NCBI GenBank assembly: GCA_021826225.1
Contig: JAKBAV010000006.1
Location: 16,719 to 80,718 of the forward strand
DNA from: Pseudomonadota bacterium
Lineage (GTDB): Bacteria; Pseudomonadota; Alphaproteobacteria; Acetobacterales; Acetobacteraceae
Length of the DNA stretch: 64,000 bases
Direction of reading: 5' to 3'
The notes below the pieces were generated by a model. That model worked only from the letters and a program-made list of their open reading frames with translations. It ran no database searches and had not been told where the DNA came from. Made by a program: the position numbers and the translations under genes. Numbering within the stretch: position 1 is the first letter of the stretch; the number at the start of each line of letters is the position of its first letter. Below are positions 39,307 to 47,981 of the stretch, in pieces.

Positions 39307-39555
39307 TCAACAGAGGTGTTCGAGCACCGCAACAACGTGGGGGGCGCGCTTTTCCTGAAGAATGGGCGCATGCAGCGCGGCAAGCTGGTCCAGCAAGGCC
39401 TGCTTCTGCCCTTCCCGTTGCAGGCGTTGCGCCGCACGTACAGCCGCCGGCCAGAACACCAGGCTGATCTGCATGAAAAACAAAAGCAGGGCGAAGCCAT
39501 TGCGGCCTGCCAGCCTCGCGCCCTCCCAGGGCCGCATGATCATGTTGCCGTTCAT
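39307..39555 (-). CDS. Small single-pass membrane protein B (82 aa), paralogue of A
   Basis: This protein has the same length as protein A and the same layout. A short polar N-terminus is followed by a membrane helix (NGFALLLFFMQISLVFWPAAVRAA), then an amphipathic helix (QKQALLDQLAALHAP). A GGGGAGAG sequence stands seven bases before the ATG, a strong translation signal. Its similarity to protein A is confined to the helix and the following LL..L...H segment. Function unknown; possible roles include a regulator or accessory subunit of a larger membrane complex. Confidence 0.7.
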   Translation of the reverse strand: MNGNMIMRPWEGARLAGRNGFALLLFFMQISLVFWPAAVRAAQRLQREGQKQALLDQLAALHAPILQEKRAPHVVAVLEHLC

Positions 39556-39740
39556 TGGTTCACTCTCCCCGGCTCAGAAATCTGCGCACAACGCATAGCG
39601 GAAAGATGAGACAAATTCTATCTGAGGTTCAACCGAAAACAGCCCGTGAGACGGCCTTCGCCGGTCACATTTGCGTTATCATAGTATGCACACAAAGTAT
39701 CTGGTACCCTGGATATTCCTGGTACTTGCCGCCTCCAACC

Positions 39741-40016
39741 TCACTCCGGTGTGGCGGGGTTCGCCGCCAGCACCGCCTCCAGCGCCGCCACGCGCAGCTC
39801 CAGCGCCTCGGCTTGCGATTTCGCGCGGCGGGCGAGTTCCGCCATCGCCTCGAAATCCTCGCGCTTCACCAGGTCGAGCCGGCGCATCGCCTCCTCCACC
39901 CGGGCGCGGGTCATGGCGGCCACCTCCTCGCGCAATCCGGCGAGCACGGAAATGGCACCTCCGGCGACGCCGGCAAGGTCATCGAAGAATTTCGGGCGAT
40001 CTGGACGGTCAAACAT
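39741..40016 (-). CDS. ubiK: UbiK-family accessory factor (BMFP domain)
   Basis: The 91-aa helical protein reads FFDDLAGVAGGAISVLAGLREEV...RLDLVKREDFEAMAELARRAKSQAEALELRVAALE. This is the membrane-fusogenic/UbiK (formerly YqiC) pattern, with an N-terminal amphipathic helix and a C-terminal coiled coil. UbiK assists the ubiquinone biosynthesis complex with UbiJ. It starts divergently from hldD, with only 47 bases between the start codons. A role in quinone supply fits its nearness to sdh, but that is inference. Confidence 0.85.
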   Translation of the reverse strand: MFDRPDRPKFFDDLAGVAGGAISVLAGLREEVAAMTRARVEEAMRRLDLVKREDFEAMAELARRAKSQAEALELRVAALEAVLAANPATPE

Positions 40017-40063
40017 GGGGATGGGCCTTCTCTGCGGTGGTACAAGTCCATATAACGCGGCCT

Positions 40064-41047
40064 ATGATACTGGTCACGGGTGGCGCTGGGTTTATCGGGT
40101 CCAATCTGCATGCTGCCCTCATGGCCGCGGGGCGGGAGACCATCATCTGTGACTGGCTTGGCCAGGAGGGGCAGAAATGGCGTAATTTCCTGCACCACCC
40201 ACCAACCGCGATCATCGCGCCCGAGGCGCTGGATGAGTTTCTGGGCAGGGATGTCAAAATCACCGCCATCGTGCATCTCGGCGCGATTTCCGAAACCACG
40301 GCGCGCGACGGCGACCTCGTCTGGCACAGCAATGTCACCCTGAGCCAGAAGCTCTGGCACTGGTGCGCCGCGCGCCGCGTGCGATTCATTTACGCATCCT
40401 CCGCCGCCACCTATGGCAATGGCGAATCGGGGTTCGACGATGACATGTCGCTGACGGCGCTGCGCCGGCTCACACCGCTCAACCTGTATGGCTGGAGCAA
40501 GCATGCGTTCGACCTGTGGGTGGCGGGGCAGCTGGCCGCGCGGGCCGAGACACCGCCTTGCTGGGCCGGGGTGAAATTCTTCAATGTCTATGGCCCGAAT
40601 GAATACCACAAGGGCAAGATGATTTCCGTGGTGAAGGTGAAGCAGGATGAGTTCCACGCCGGTGGCCCGGTGAGGCTCTTCAAATCGGACCGCGCGGATA
40701 TCGCCGATGGCGCGCAGAAACGCGATTTCATCCATGTCGATGACGTGGTGATGGCGCTGCGCTTTCTGCTCGACGCGCCGGAACTCGCGGGCATCTACAA
40801 TCTCGGCACCGGGGTGGCGCGCTCCTATGCGGATCTGGCACGCGCGGTGTGCGCCGCCAATGGCGCAGAGCCGCGAATCGAATATATCGACATGCCGGAA
40901 GCCTTGCGCGGACAGTATCAGTCTTATACCGAGGCGCGCATGGACAGGCTCCATGCTCTCGGTTTCGAGCACCAGTGTCTCACGCTGGAGCAGGGCGTCA
41001 GCGCCTACATCAAAAACTACCTGCTGCAGGCGGACCCTTACCGATGA
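40064..41047 (+). CDS. hldD: ADP-L-glycero-D-manno-heptose 6-epimerase
   Basis: HldD (RfaD) converts ADP-D-glycero- to ADP-L-glycero-manno-heptose for the lipopolysaccharide inner core. The product is 327 aa from the ATG at 40064. It has the NAD-binding MILVTGGAGFIGSNLHAALM, IVHLGAISETTARDG, the short-chain dehydrogenase pair in LYGWSKHAFD (Tyr...Lys) and KFFNVYGPNEYHKGKM. The last two are typical of HldD. The longer track ORF upstream is antisense to ubiK. The TGA overlaps lgt (ATGA). Confidence 0.94.
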   Translation: MILVTGGAGFIGSNLHAALMAAGRETIICDWLGQEGQKWRNFLHHPPTAIIAPEALDEFLGRDVKITAIVHLGAISETTARDGDLVWHSNVTLSQKLWHWCAARRVRFIYASSAATYGNGESGFDDDMSLTALRRLTPLNLYGWSKHAFDLWVAGQLAARAETPPCWAGVKFFNVYGPNEYHKGKMISVVKVKQDEFHAGGPVRLFKSDRADIADGAQKRDFIHVDDVVMALRFLLDAPELAGIYNLGTGVARSYADLARAVCAANGAEPRIEYIDMPEALRGQYQSYTEARMDRLHALGFEHQCLTLEQGVSAYIKNYLLQADPYR

Positions 41048-41856
41048 GCCCGATCATTCTCCCCGTATTTCCGCGCGGCTTCCATATCGGACCGCTTTTC
41101 ATCCATTATTACGCGTTGGCCTACATGCTCGGCCTGCTGGCCGGCTGGCAGCTGATGCGTCGCCTGGTGCAGCGCGCGCCCGTGGCGTCTACGTTGCTGC
41201 ATGTCGATGATTTTCTCACCTGGGCCGTGCTGGGCGTAATTCTCGGCGGGCGTACCGGCTATGTGCTGTTCTATCAGCCGGGTTATTTCTTCGCCCATCC
41301 GCTCCAGATTCCCGCGGTGTGGGATGGCGGCATGAGCTTCCATGGTGGATTTCTCGGCGTATCGCTGGCCATATTATGGTTTTCCCTGAAACACGGCCTG
41401 CACCCGCTGCGCTTTGCCGATCGTATCTCGGTCGCGGTGCCGATCGGGCTGTTCCTCGGGCGCTGCGCCAATTTCATCAATGGCGAGTTGTGGGGCCGCC
41501 CCGCCCCGCCTGGTTTTCCTCTGGCGATGATCTATCCGGGAGACCCCTCGCAGTTGCCGCGTTTTCCCTCCGAGCTGATCGAGGCGTCGCTGGAAGGGGT
41601 TCTGCTGTTCGGCGTGATGCTGTTCGCCGCGCGGTTTTACGCCGTGCGGGTACGCAGCGGTCTGCTGACCGGGATTTTCATCGCCGGCTACGCGATCGCG
41701 CGCATCACCGCCGAGTGTTTCCGCGAGCCCGATGCGTTTCTCGGCTTTCTGCCCTTCGGCACCACGATGGGGCAGGTATTGTCGGTGCCCATGCTGGTGG
41801 CCGGTCTGGGGCTGATTATATACGCCCTGCGGCGGAAGCCGCCTGAAGTCGCGTGA
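41044..41856 (+). CDS. lgt: Prolipoprotein diacylglyceryl transferase
   Basis: Lgt attaches diacylglycerol from phosphatidylglycerol to the lipobox cysteine of prelipoproteins in the inner membrane. The product is 270 aa from the ATG at 41044 and multipass. It shows IHYYALAYMLGLLAGW, GGRTGYVLFYQPGYF, GGMSFHGGFLGV and the Lgt signature GRCANFINGELWGRP. It is coupled to hldD upstream (ATGA) and the MidA-like gene downstream (GTGA). A lipoprotein gene three positions downstream is a likely substrate. Confidence 0.95.
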   Translation: MSPIILPVFPRGFHIGPLFIHYYALAYMLGLLAGWQLMRRLVQRAPVASTLLHVDDFLTWAVLGVILGGRTGYVLFYQPGYFFAHPLQIPAVWDGGMSFHGGFLGVSLAILWFSLKHGLHPLRFADRISVAVPIGLFLGRCANFINGELWGRPAPPGFPLAMIYPGDPSQLPRFPSELIEASLEGVLLFGVMLFAARFYAVRVRSGLLTGIFIAGYAIARITAECFREPDAFLGFLPFGTTMGQVLSVPMLVAGLGLIIYALRRKPPEVA

Positions 41857-42782
41857 CGCGGACGCCGCCTGAGCGGTTCGACCATTTTTTTGCCCGGGCT
41901 AACGCCGCCTATTATGCGCACGGCACGTTCACGAGCGATTTTGTTACCGCACCGGAATTGACCCAGGTTTTCGGCGAGTTGCTCGGCGCCTGGGCCAAAG
42001 TGGTGTGGCAGATGCTGGGCGCCCCGGCCGACGTGCTGCTGGTGGAAGCCGGCGGTGGGCGCGGTGTGATGATGGCTGATGCGCTGCGGGTATGGGATGC
42101 GCCGCGCGTGCATTTCATCGAGACCTCCCCCCGCCTGCGCGCCGCCCAGGCAGAGCGCGTGCCCCAGGCGCAGTGGCATGACAGCATCGATACCTTGCCG
42201 GAAGGCCAGGTGATCCTGCTCGCCAACGAATTCCTGGACGCGCTGCCTGTGCGCCAGTTCGTGCGCCGCGCGGCGGGCTGGATGGAGCGCTATGTGCGCG
42301 ATGGCGCCTATATCGAGCTGCCGGCGGCGGCGGAGCTGCCGGATGATCCGGAGGGTTCCGTGCGCGAGGTGAACGAGGCGGCGCTGGCTTTCTGCCGCGC
42401 GTTGGCGGCGCGCGGCGGGGTAGGATTGTTCATCGATTACGGGCCGATGCAATCAGCCCCCGGCGAAAGCGTGCAGGCGATCCGGGCGCAGGGCTATGCC
42501 GATCCGCTGGCGGAGCCGGGAAGTGCCGATCTGAGCGCGCATGTCGATTTCGCCGCCATCGCGCGTGCCGTGCATTGCCAGGGGCCGGTCAAGCAGAACG
42601 CATTTCTCACCGCCCTCGGCCTGTATCAGCGCAGTGACGTGCTGGCGCGGAAACATCCCCATAAGGCGGCGGATCTGAAGCTGGCGGTGCAACGGCTCAC
42701 GGCGCCCGAGGCGATGGGCAGCCTGTTCAAGGCGCTCGCGGTATGCCCCGCAAGCCTGCCGGTTTTGCCGGGCTTCGCATGA
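41853..42782 (+). CDS. Class I SAM-dependent methyltransferase, MidA/NDUFAF7 family
   Basis: The 309-aa product reads DFVTAPELTQVFGELLGAW, then LLVEAGGGRGVMMADALRV (SAM motif) and LLANEFLDALPVRQFV. All three are markers of the MidA/NDUFAF7 family. In eukaryotes this family methylates an arginine of complex I subunit NDUFS2. The N-terminal segment that normally precedes DF.TAPE is shortened and altered here. The start is a GTG overlapping the lgt TGA. Target in bacteria is not established. Confidence 0.85.
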   Translation: MTRTPPERFDHFFARANAAYYAHGTFTSDFVTAPELTQVFGELLGAWAKVVWQMLGAPADVLLVEAGGGRGVMMADALRVWDAPRVHFIETSPRLRAAQAERVPQAQWHDSIDTLPEGQVILLANEFLDALPVRQFVRRAAGWMERYVRDGAYIELPAAAELPDDPEGSVREVNEAALAFCRALAARGGVGLFIDYGPMQSAPGESVQAIRAQGYADPLAEPGSADLSAHVDFAAIARAVHCQGPVKQNAFLTALGLYQRSDVLARKHPHKAADLKLAVQRLTAPEAMGSLFKALAVCPASLPVLPGFA

Positions 42783-43525
42783 GCATCCATAACAGCCCAC
42801 TTCTCGCCGCGCCGCACCGATTTTTCACCCGCAATGGCGGGATTTCCCACGGCGCCTATGCCAGCCTCAATTGCAGTTTCGGCAGCGATGACCCCGCCAA
42901 TGTGCGGGAGAACCGCGCCCGCGTGGCCCAGGCAATGGGGGTGGAGGCGCGGCTCCTGCTGGGCTGCAAGCAGGTGCACGGCATCGATGTGACTACCGTG
43001 CGCGCGCCCTGGGCGGAACAGGCCGGCCCGGTGGCGGATGCGCTGGTGAGCGATGTGCCGGGGCTGGCGCTCGGCGTGATCACCGCCGATTGCGCGCCTG
43101 TGCTGCTTTATGGCGCCAGCGCGGCGGGAGGCGTGGCCGGTGCCGCCCATGCCGGCTGGCGCGGTGCCGTGGCCGGCATACTGGAAGCGACGCTGGCGGC
43201 GATGCGCGCGCTGGGGGCTGCGGATATATATGCTGTCATCGGCCCCTGCATCCAGCAGGCCAGTTACGAGGTGGGCGCCGATATGCGTGATGCCGTGCTG
43301 GCCGGCGGCCATGATGCGGCACGGTTTTTCAATGCCGGGCGGCCGGGGCATTGGTGGTTCGACCTGCCCGGATACTGCCTGGCGAGGCTCGAAAGCGCGG
43401 GGGCCAGGGCTGAGTCGCTTGGCTTGGATACCTGCGCGAATGAAGACGAATTTTTCTCGCATCGGCGGCGCAGCCTGCGCCGCGAAACAGCATTGGGGCA
43501 TCAGATTTCGGTGATACGGTCTTGA
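42779..43525 (+). CDS. pgeF: Peptidoglycan editing factor PgeF (YfiH/laccase-domain)
   Basis: PgeF is a metal-binding purine-nucleoside/laccase-fold enzyme that in E. coli removes L-serine-containing precursor errors in the stem peptide. The product is 248 aa from the ATG at 42779. It carries CKQVHGIDV, ITADCAPVLLYG, GAAHAGWRGAVAGI and VIGPCIQQASYEVG, i.e. the conserved His/Cys/His ligands. Start and stop both overlap neighbours (ATGA and TTGA). It lies in a chain of envelope-related genes. Confidence 0.92.
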   Translation: MSIHNSPLLAAPHRFFTRNGGISHGAYASLNCSFGSDDPANVRENRARVAQAMGVEARLLLGCKQVHGIDVTTVRAPWAEQAGPVADALVSDVPGLALGVITADCAPVLLYGASAAGGVAGAAHAGWRGAVAGILEATLAAMRALGAADIYAVIGPCIQQASYEVGADMRDAVLAGGHDAARFFNAGRPGHWWFDLPGYCLARLESAGARAESLGLDTCANEDEFFSHRRRSLRRETALGHQISVIRS

Positions 43526-44424
43526 GAAAACTGCTCCTCCTCCTGCCGCTCACCCTGGCCGCCTGCGGTACCTTGCCGGAGCCGTTCTATGGCAATCCCG
43601 GCAGCCCGGAAGCCGCACTTCTGGCTGAGCCCCCTGCCCCGGTGCTGATGGTGCCAACCCCCCGCACGGCGCTGCTCGGGGACGAGGCGGCGGCGCTTTA
43701 TGCCAAGGATCTGGCGGCACAACTCGCCGGATTTGACGTGCCGAGCGTGGCCGGGCCGCCCGCCAAGGGGGAATGGCAGATCGGTATCTCGGCCAGCCTC
43801 AGCGGCGATATGGTGCTGCCCGCTTATGTCATCACCGGTCCTGACGGCAAGATATATGGCCATCAGCCAGGTGCCCCCGTGGCGGCGGCGGGATGGTCCA
43901 ACGGCGATGCCGCCACGCTGGCGGCGGCGGCGCATGACGATGCGGCGGGCCTGTCCCGGCTGATGACGGTGATCAACGCGCAGGTCCAGCAGACCAATCC
44001 GCACTCACTGGAAAACCGCGCGCCGCGGGTGTTCGTCGGCGCCGTAACAGGCGCACCGGGCGATGGCGATGTATCCCTGCCGCTGAACCTGTCACGCGAT
44101 CTGCCGGGGCCGGACATGCAGGTGGTGAAAAACGCCAACCAGGCGGATTTCACCGTGACGGCGACGATCAAGACCTCCCCGGCGCCGCAGGGGCAGATTC
44201 AGGTGGAGCTGGACTGGTTCGTGCATGACCGTAACGGCCGTGTCGCGGGTCAGGTGACGCAGATCCATGAGCTCTCCCCCACGGATATCGACCCGTATTG
44301 GGGCGATGTGGCGGCGGCGGCGGCAACCGAGGCGGCGCAGGGCATCGCTACCGTGGTGCGTAACGAGATTTTGAAAAAAACCGCGACGCCGCCGGCCGCA
44401 CCGGCGCAGCCGGTGCCGGGCTAG
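43522..44424 (+). CDS. Predicted lipoprotein of unknown function
   Basis: The 300-aa product starts MRKLLLLLPLTLAACGTLPEPFYG, a signal peptide with lipobox LAAC, so Cys15 should be lipidated. The mature part is Ala/Pro-rich with beta-like segments (FTVTATIKTSPAPQGQIQVELDWFVHDRNG). I do not recognise a family. The TTG start overlaps the pgeF TGA. It ends the hldD-lgt-MidA-pgeF chain and could be processed by the Lgt encoded nearby. The stop overlaps that of the converging nitronate monooxygenase gene. Confidence 0.75.
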   Translation: MRKLLLLLPLTLAACGTLPEPFYGNPGSPEAALLAEPPAPVLMVPTPRTALLGDEAAALYAKDLAAQLAGFDVPSVAGPPAKGEWQIGISASLSGDMVLPAYVITGPDGKIYGHQPGAPVAAAGWSNGDAATLAAAAHDDAAGLSRLMTVINAQVQQTNPHSLENRAPRVFVGAVTGAPGDGDVSLPLNLSRDLPGPDMQVVKNANQADFTVTATIKTSPAPQGQIQVELDWFVHDRNGRVAGQVTQIHELSPTDIDPYWGDVAAAAATEAAQGIATVVRNEILKKTATPPAAPAQPVPG

Positions 44425-45497
44425 ATTTCCAGCAGGGTTCTGGCCGCCGCCCACCAGTCCACTGTCACCTCCGCCGCCGGAGAAGCCGGCGCCAGGCGCG
44501 CGGCCTGGCCGGACCAGACCTGCATATGAGCGAGATTATCGTCGCGCATGGCGGCATCGCGCATCGGCTGCGTCAGCCCGCGCTGCACCGGGTAGGGCGC
44601 GGGAGGCGGCGCGGCGACGACGGCGGCGGCGCGTAGGTATGGGGTGATGAGGCTGCGGCCGGCACGGCCCGAAAACGCGCGCGTCAGCTGCGTGTCCTCG
44701 GGGTTGGCCTCGGCCAGCGCGGCGGCCCAGGCGGGGGCGATGGCGGCTTCCGGCGTGCGCAGATAACCCGTGCCTATCTGCACCGCCGCGGCCCCCAGCA
44801 GCAAAGCGGCGGCGATGGTGCGGCCATCGGCAATGCCGCCCGCGGCGATGATGGGGATATTCACGGCATCGGCCACCGCCGGGAGCAGCGCGAACAGGCC
44901 GATGGCCGCGCGCTCGGCAGCGGCCGCGTCAAACGCGCCACGATGCCCGCCGGCTTCCGCCCCCTGGGCGATGATGGCATCGGCCCCGCCCGCCATGGCG
45001 GCGCGGGCCTCAGCCACGGTGGTGACGGTGGCGAAATATTTGATCCCCGCCGCTTTCATGCGGGCCACGAGCGCGGCGGGGAAAACGCCCATGATGGAGG
45101 AAATGATAGCCGGGCGGGCAGCCAGCGCGGCCTCGAACTGGCCGGCGAAATCAGGCGTGGTGGTGTTGGCGGCCGCAAGCGGCACTTCGGGTCCGAAATT
45201 TTTCAGGAAGCGCCGAAGCGCCGCCTCATTGGCCGCATCGCGCAAGGGCGGCGGGTGGGGCAGCCAGAGATTGATCTGCAACGCACCATGGCTCTGACCA
45301 CGGAATTCCTCGATCCATCTGGCGATTCCCTCAGGCTGCATGAGCAGCGCCCCGCACGCGCCGAGCCCGCCGGCATTGGCCACGGCGGCGGCGAGCCCGG
45401 GCGGGCAGGCTCCGGCCATGGGGGCGAGCAGAATGGGCAGGCGCAGGCCGTAGGTCTGGCAGAAGGCCTCGGCGCGGGTAAGGGCTGGGTGGGACAT
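44421..45497 (-). CDS. Nitronate monooxygenase family FMN protein
   Basis: The 358-aa TIM-barrel flavoprotein has PILLAPMAGACPPGLAAAVANAGGLG near the start, AQGAEAGGHRG (FMN phosphate loop) in the middle, and PIIAAGGIADGRTIAAALLLGAAAVQIGT. It oxidises alkyl nitronates or serves a related NAD(P)H-dependent FMN role. A catalytic histidine is plausible in GGHRG. A second family member occurs at the right edge of the window. Confidence 0.88.
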   Translation of the reverse strand: MSHPALTRAEAFCQTYGLRLPILLAPMAGACPPGLAAAVANAGGLGACGALLMQPEGIARWIEEFRGQSHGALQINLWLPHPPPLRDAANEAALRRFLKNFGPEVPLAAANTTTPDFAGQFEAALAARPAIISSIMGVFPAALVARMKAAGIKYFATVTTVAEARAAMAGGADAIIAQGAEAGGHRGAFDAAAAERAAIGLFALLPAVADAVNIPIIAAGGIADGRTIAAALLLGAAAVQIGTGYLRTPEAAIAPAWAAALAEANPEDTQLTRAFSGRAGRSLITPYLRAAAVVAAPPPAPYPVQRGLTQPMRDAAMRDDNLAHMQVWSGQAARLAPASPAAEVTVDWWAAARTLLEI

Positions 45498-45506
45498 GGG
45501 CGGCGG

Positions 45507-46178
45507 CTACTCCCGGCGCAACATTGTCGCGTTGAAAAACTCAGCGATCCTGCCTGCCTTGAAAGCAGACCGGAGCGCAGCCTCGTCGTAATCCTCCCGC
45601 ACCCAGTCAAGAAATGGTTTTTTACCCTCGGCGGCAAGCTGGTACAGCCGGAAAAACGCGTCCAGAATCCCCGTGCTGGATTGCCGGATATGTCCGAAGC
45701 GGAGTGAAAGCTGCGCCAGTGCGTCCTCGGCCGTGCCGCCTTCGAGGAGTAGAAAAAGCCCGGCGGCGAGCCCTGCCCGGTCGGCGCCGGATTTGCAGTG
45801 GATCAGCGCCGGGGGCTGCATCCCGGCGTAAATTCCCGCCAGGCGCAAAATGCGGTCCTTATGCGGGGCGCCGCGCGATTCGAAGGCCATGTCGTAAAAA
45901 TCGAGCCCCAGCGCGCGCGCGGTGTAGCGCGAGAGCGCGGCTGAACCGTATTTCGTCTCGCCACGCAGGTTTATGAGCGTTTTGAGGCCGTATTCGCGGG
46001 CCAGGGTGCGCAGCTTTGCCGGGGTGGGCTGGTTGGCGCGGTACAGCACGCCCGGCTTCACCACGGCAAAATTGCTCCAGAACACGCGGAAGAACGCATG
46101 GTCGGCGAAGAAGCCGTGCAGCCAGGCGCGGCGGCGGCCGGATTTGGTTGAAAGATCGCCCTGATAGAAGCTGCTCAT
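45507..46178 (-). CDS. Tyrosine/dual-specificity phosphatase family protein
   Basis: The 223-aa product has the cysteine-phosphatase P-loop IHCKSGADRAGLAAGL (HCxxGxxR) after LGLDFYDMAFESRGAPHKD. An upstream GVLYRANQPTPAKLRTLAREYGLKTLINLRGE follows the PTP-like (DSP/Siw14-type) layout. Substrate unknown; related proteins act on inositol phosphates or phosphotyrosine. The track ORF starts at 46355. The ATG at 46178 (MSSFYQGDLSTKSGRRR) fits better and leaves a short divergent gap to the ABC transporter. Confidence 0.82.
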   Translation of the reverse strand: MSSFYQGDLSTKSGRRRAWLHGFFADHAFFRVFWSNFAVVKPGVLYRANQPTPAKLRTLAREYGLKTLINLRGETKYGSAALSRYTARALGLDFYDMAFESRGAPHKDRILRLAGIYAGMQPPALIHCKSGADRAGLAAGLFLLLEGGTAEDALAQLSLRFGHIRQSSTGILDAFFRLYQLAAEGKKPFLDWVREDYDEAALRSAFKAGRIAEFFNATMLRRE

Positions 46179-46236
46179 GGCACCGGCTCGTAGCGCATTT
46201 TTGCTCCCGCCCAAACTGTGCTTGAAGGACGCCGCC

Positions 46237-47976
46237 ATGACCCAGCATATTTCGAGCGCCACCCTGATCCTGCGCCTGTGGCGCGAACATATCCGGCATT
46301 TTCGCGGACGGCTCGCGCTCATCGTCGTGGCCACGCTGCTGATGTCGGTCTCCACGGCACTTTACCCGGCACTCATTGACTGGGCCTTCACCCTGTTCGT
46401 CCGCAAGGATCCGCGCATCCTCTACCAGGTGCCGCTGCTGGCGCTGGTGCTGGCCACCACGCGCGGGCTCTCAATGTATTTCCAGGCTGTGCTGACGCAG
46501 GACATGGTGCTGCTGGTCATCCGCCGTCTCCAGAATGCGATGTTCGAGCACCTCACCAACGCCGCGCTGGCGCGGGTCGAGCGCGAGGCGCCGGCCCAGC
46601 TCGCGGCGCGTTTCACGACCGATGCCACGGTAATCCGCGAGGCCATGACCCGGGCGGTGACCGCCATCGGCAATGCCACCACCGTGATCGGGCTGGTCGT
46701 CACCATGATCGTGATCGACTGGGAGCTGAGCCTGATCGTGGCGGTGGTGTTCCCACTGGCCGGGCTGCCCGTGGAGCGTATCGGCAAGCGCATCCGGCGC
46801 GCCTCCAGCGGCATGCAGGAGCGCATGGGCGAGGCCGCCGCCGTGCTGAACGAGAGTTTCGCCCAGGCCCGCACCGTGCGCGCCTACGGGCTGGAAGCCC
46901 ATGAGCAGGCCCGCGCAGGCACGACCTTCGACCAGCTCTACAACGCGTTGATCCGCATGACGCGCATCCGCGCCCGGCTGGACCCGATGCTGGAGGTGCT
47001 GGCAGGAGTCGCCGTAGCGGCGGTAATCGGCTTCGATGGCTGGCGCCATGCCGCGGGCGGCGGCGGCGTCGGTAATTTCATGGGGTTTCTCACCGCCCTG
47101 CTGATGGCGGCACAGCCCTTACGCTCGCTCGGCACCATGAATGCCGCGATCCAGGAAGGGCTTGGCGGGCTGGTACGGGTATTTTCCGTAATCGACGAAC
47201 CCGCCGCCATCGCCGATGCGCCGGGCGCGGTGGCGCTGCCGCCAGGGGCGGGCGAGCTGGTATTCGAGGATGTCGTATTCAGCTACCCCGATGGCCGGCC
47301 GGGGCTGCGGGGCTTGAGCTTCACCGCGGCGCCGGGGCGCATGCTGGCGCTGGTCGGCTCCTCGGGTGCCGGAAAATCCACCGCGCTGGCGTTGATCCCG
47401 CGCCTGTACACCCCGGCCAGCGGGCGCGTGCTTCTGGATGGCGCGGATATCGCCGCGGTCACTTTAACCAGCCTGCGCAACGCCATCGCCTATGTCGGCC
47501 AGGAGGCGCTGCTGTTCGATGATACGATCGGCGCCAATATTCTGCGCGGCCGGCCGGAAGCCACCGAGGCCGAGATGCGGGCGGCGGCGGTGGCGGCGGC
47601 GTGCGGGTTCATCGAGGAGATGCCGGAGGGTTTCAACACCCGTGTGGGTGTGAACGGCCAGCGGCTTTCAGGCGGGCAGCGCCAGCGCGTGGCCATTGCC
47701 CGGGCGATTTTGCGTAACCCGCGGATACTGCTCCTCGACGAAGCCACCAGCGCCCTGGATACCGAGAGCGAGGCGCTGGTGCAGGCGGCACTTTCGCATC
47801 TGCGTCAGGGGCGCACCACCATCGTCGTGGCGCACCGGCTTTCCACCGTGCGCGATGCCGATCTGATCGTGGTGATGGCCGATGGCGTGGCGGTGGAACA
47901 GGGCAGCCACGCGGCGCTGCTGGCCGAGGATGGCGCCTTCGCCCGGCTGGTGAAGGCGCAGGCGCTGGCGGCCTGA
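46237..47976 (+). CDS. ABC transporter, fused permease/ATPase (MsbA-like exporter)
   Basis: This is a half-transporter of 579 aa. Six membrane helices span about residues 20-300. The ATPase domain has Walker A GSSGAGKST, Q-loop VGQEALLFDD, signature RLSGGQRQRVAIARA, Walker B ILLLDEATSALD and H-loop VVAHRLST. The layout fits MsbA/type IV exporters. The start at 46237 has GAAGGA upstream. It lies just before an MFS gene, but the substrate is unknown. Confidence 0.9.
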   Translation: MTQHISSATLILRLWREHIRHFRGRLALIVVATLLMSVSTALYPALIDWAFTLFVRKDPRILYQVPLLALVLATTRGLSMYFQAVLTQDMVLLVIRRLQNAMFEHLTNAALARVEREAPAQLAARFTTDATVIREAMTRAVTAIGNATTVIGLVVTMIVIDWELSLIVAVVFPLAGLPVERIGKRIRRASSGMQERMGEAAAVLNESFAQARTVRAYGLEAHEQARAGTTFDQLYNALIRMTRIRARLDPMLEVLAGVAVAAVIGFDGWRHAAGGGGVGNFMGFLTALLMAAQPLRSLGTMNAAIQEGLGGLVRVFSVIDEPAAIADAPGAVALPPGAGELVFEDVVFSYPDGRPGLRGLSFTAAPGRMLALVGSSGAGKSTALALIPRLYTPASGRVLLDGADIAAVTLTSLRNAIAYVGQEALLFDDTIGANILRGRPEATEAEMRAAAVAAACGFIEEMPEGFNTRVGVNGQRLSGGQRQRVAIARAILRNPRILLLDEATSALDTESEALVQAALSHLRQGRTTIVVAHRLSTVRDADLIVVMADGVAVEQGSHAALLAEDGAFARLVKAQALAA

Positions 47977-47981
47977 GCCCC

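Noticed and set aside
39671-40063. N-terminal extension of the hldD ORF in the track
   Set aside because: Pro/Arg-rich read-through antisense to ubiK; the Rossmann motif MILVTGGAGFIG begins at the ATG at 40064.
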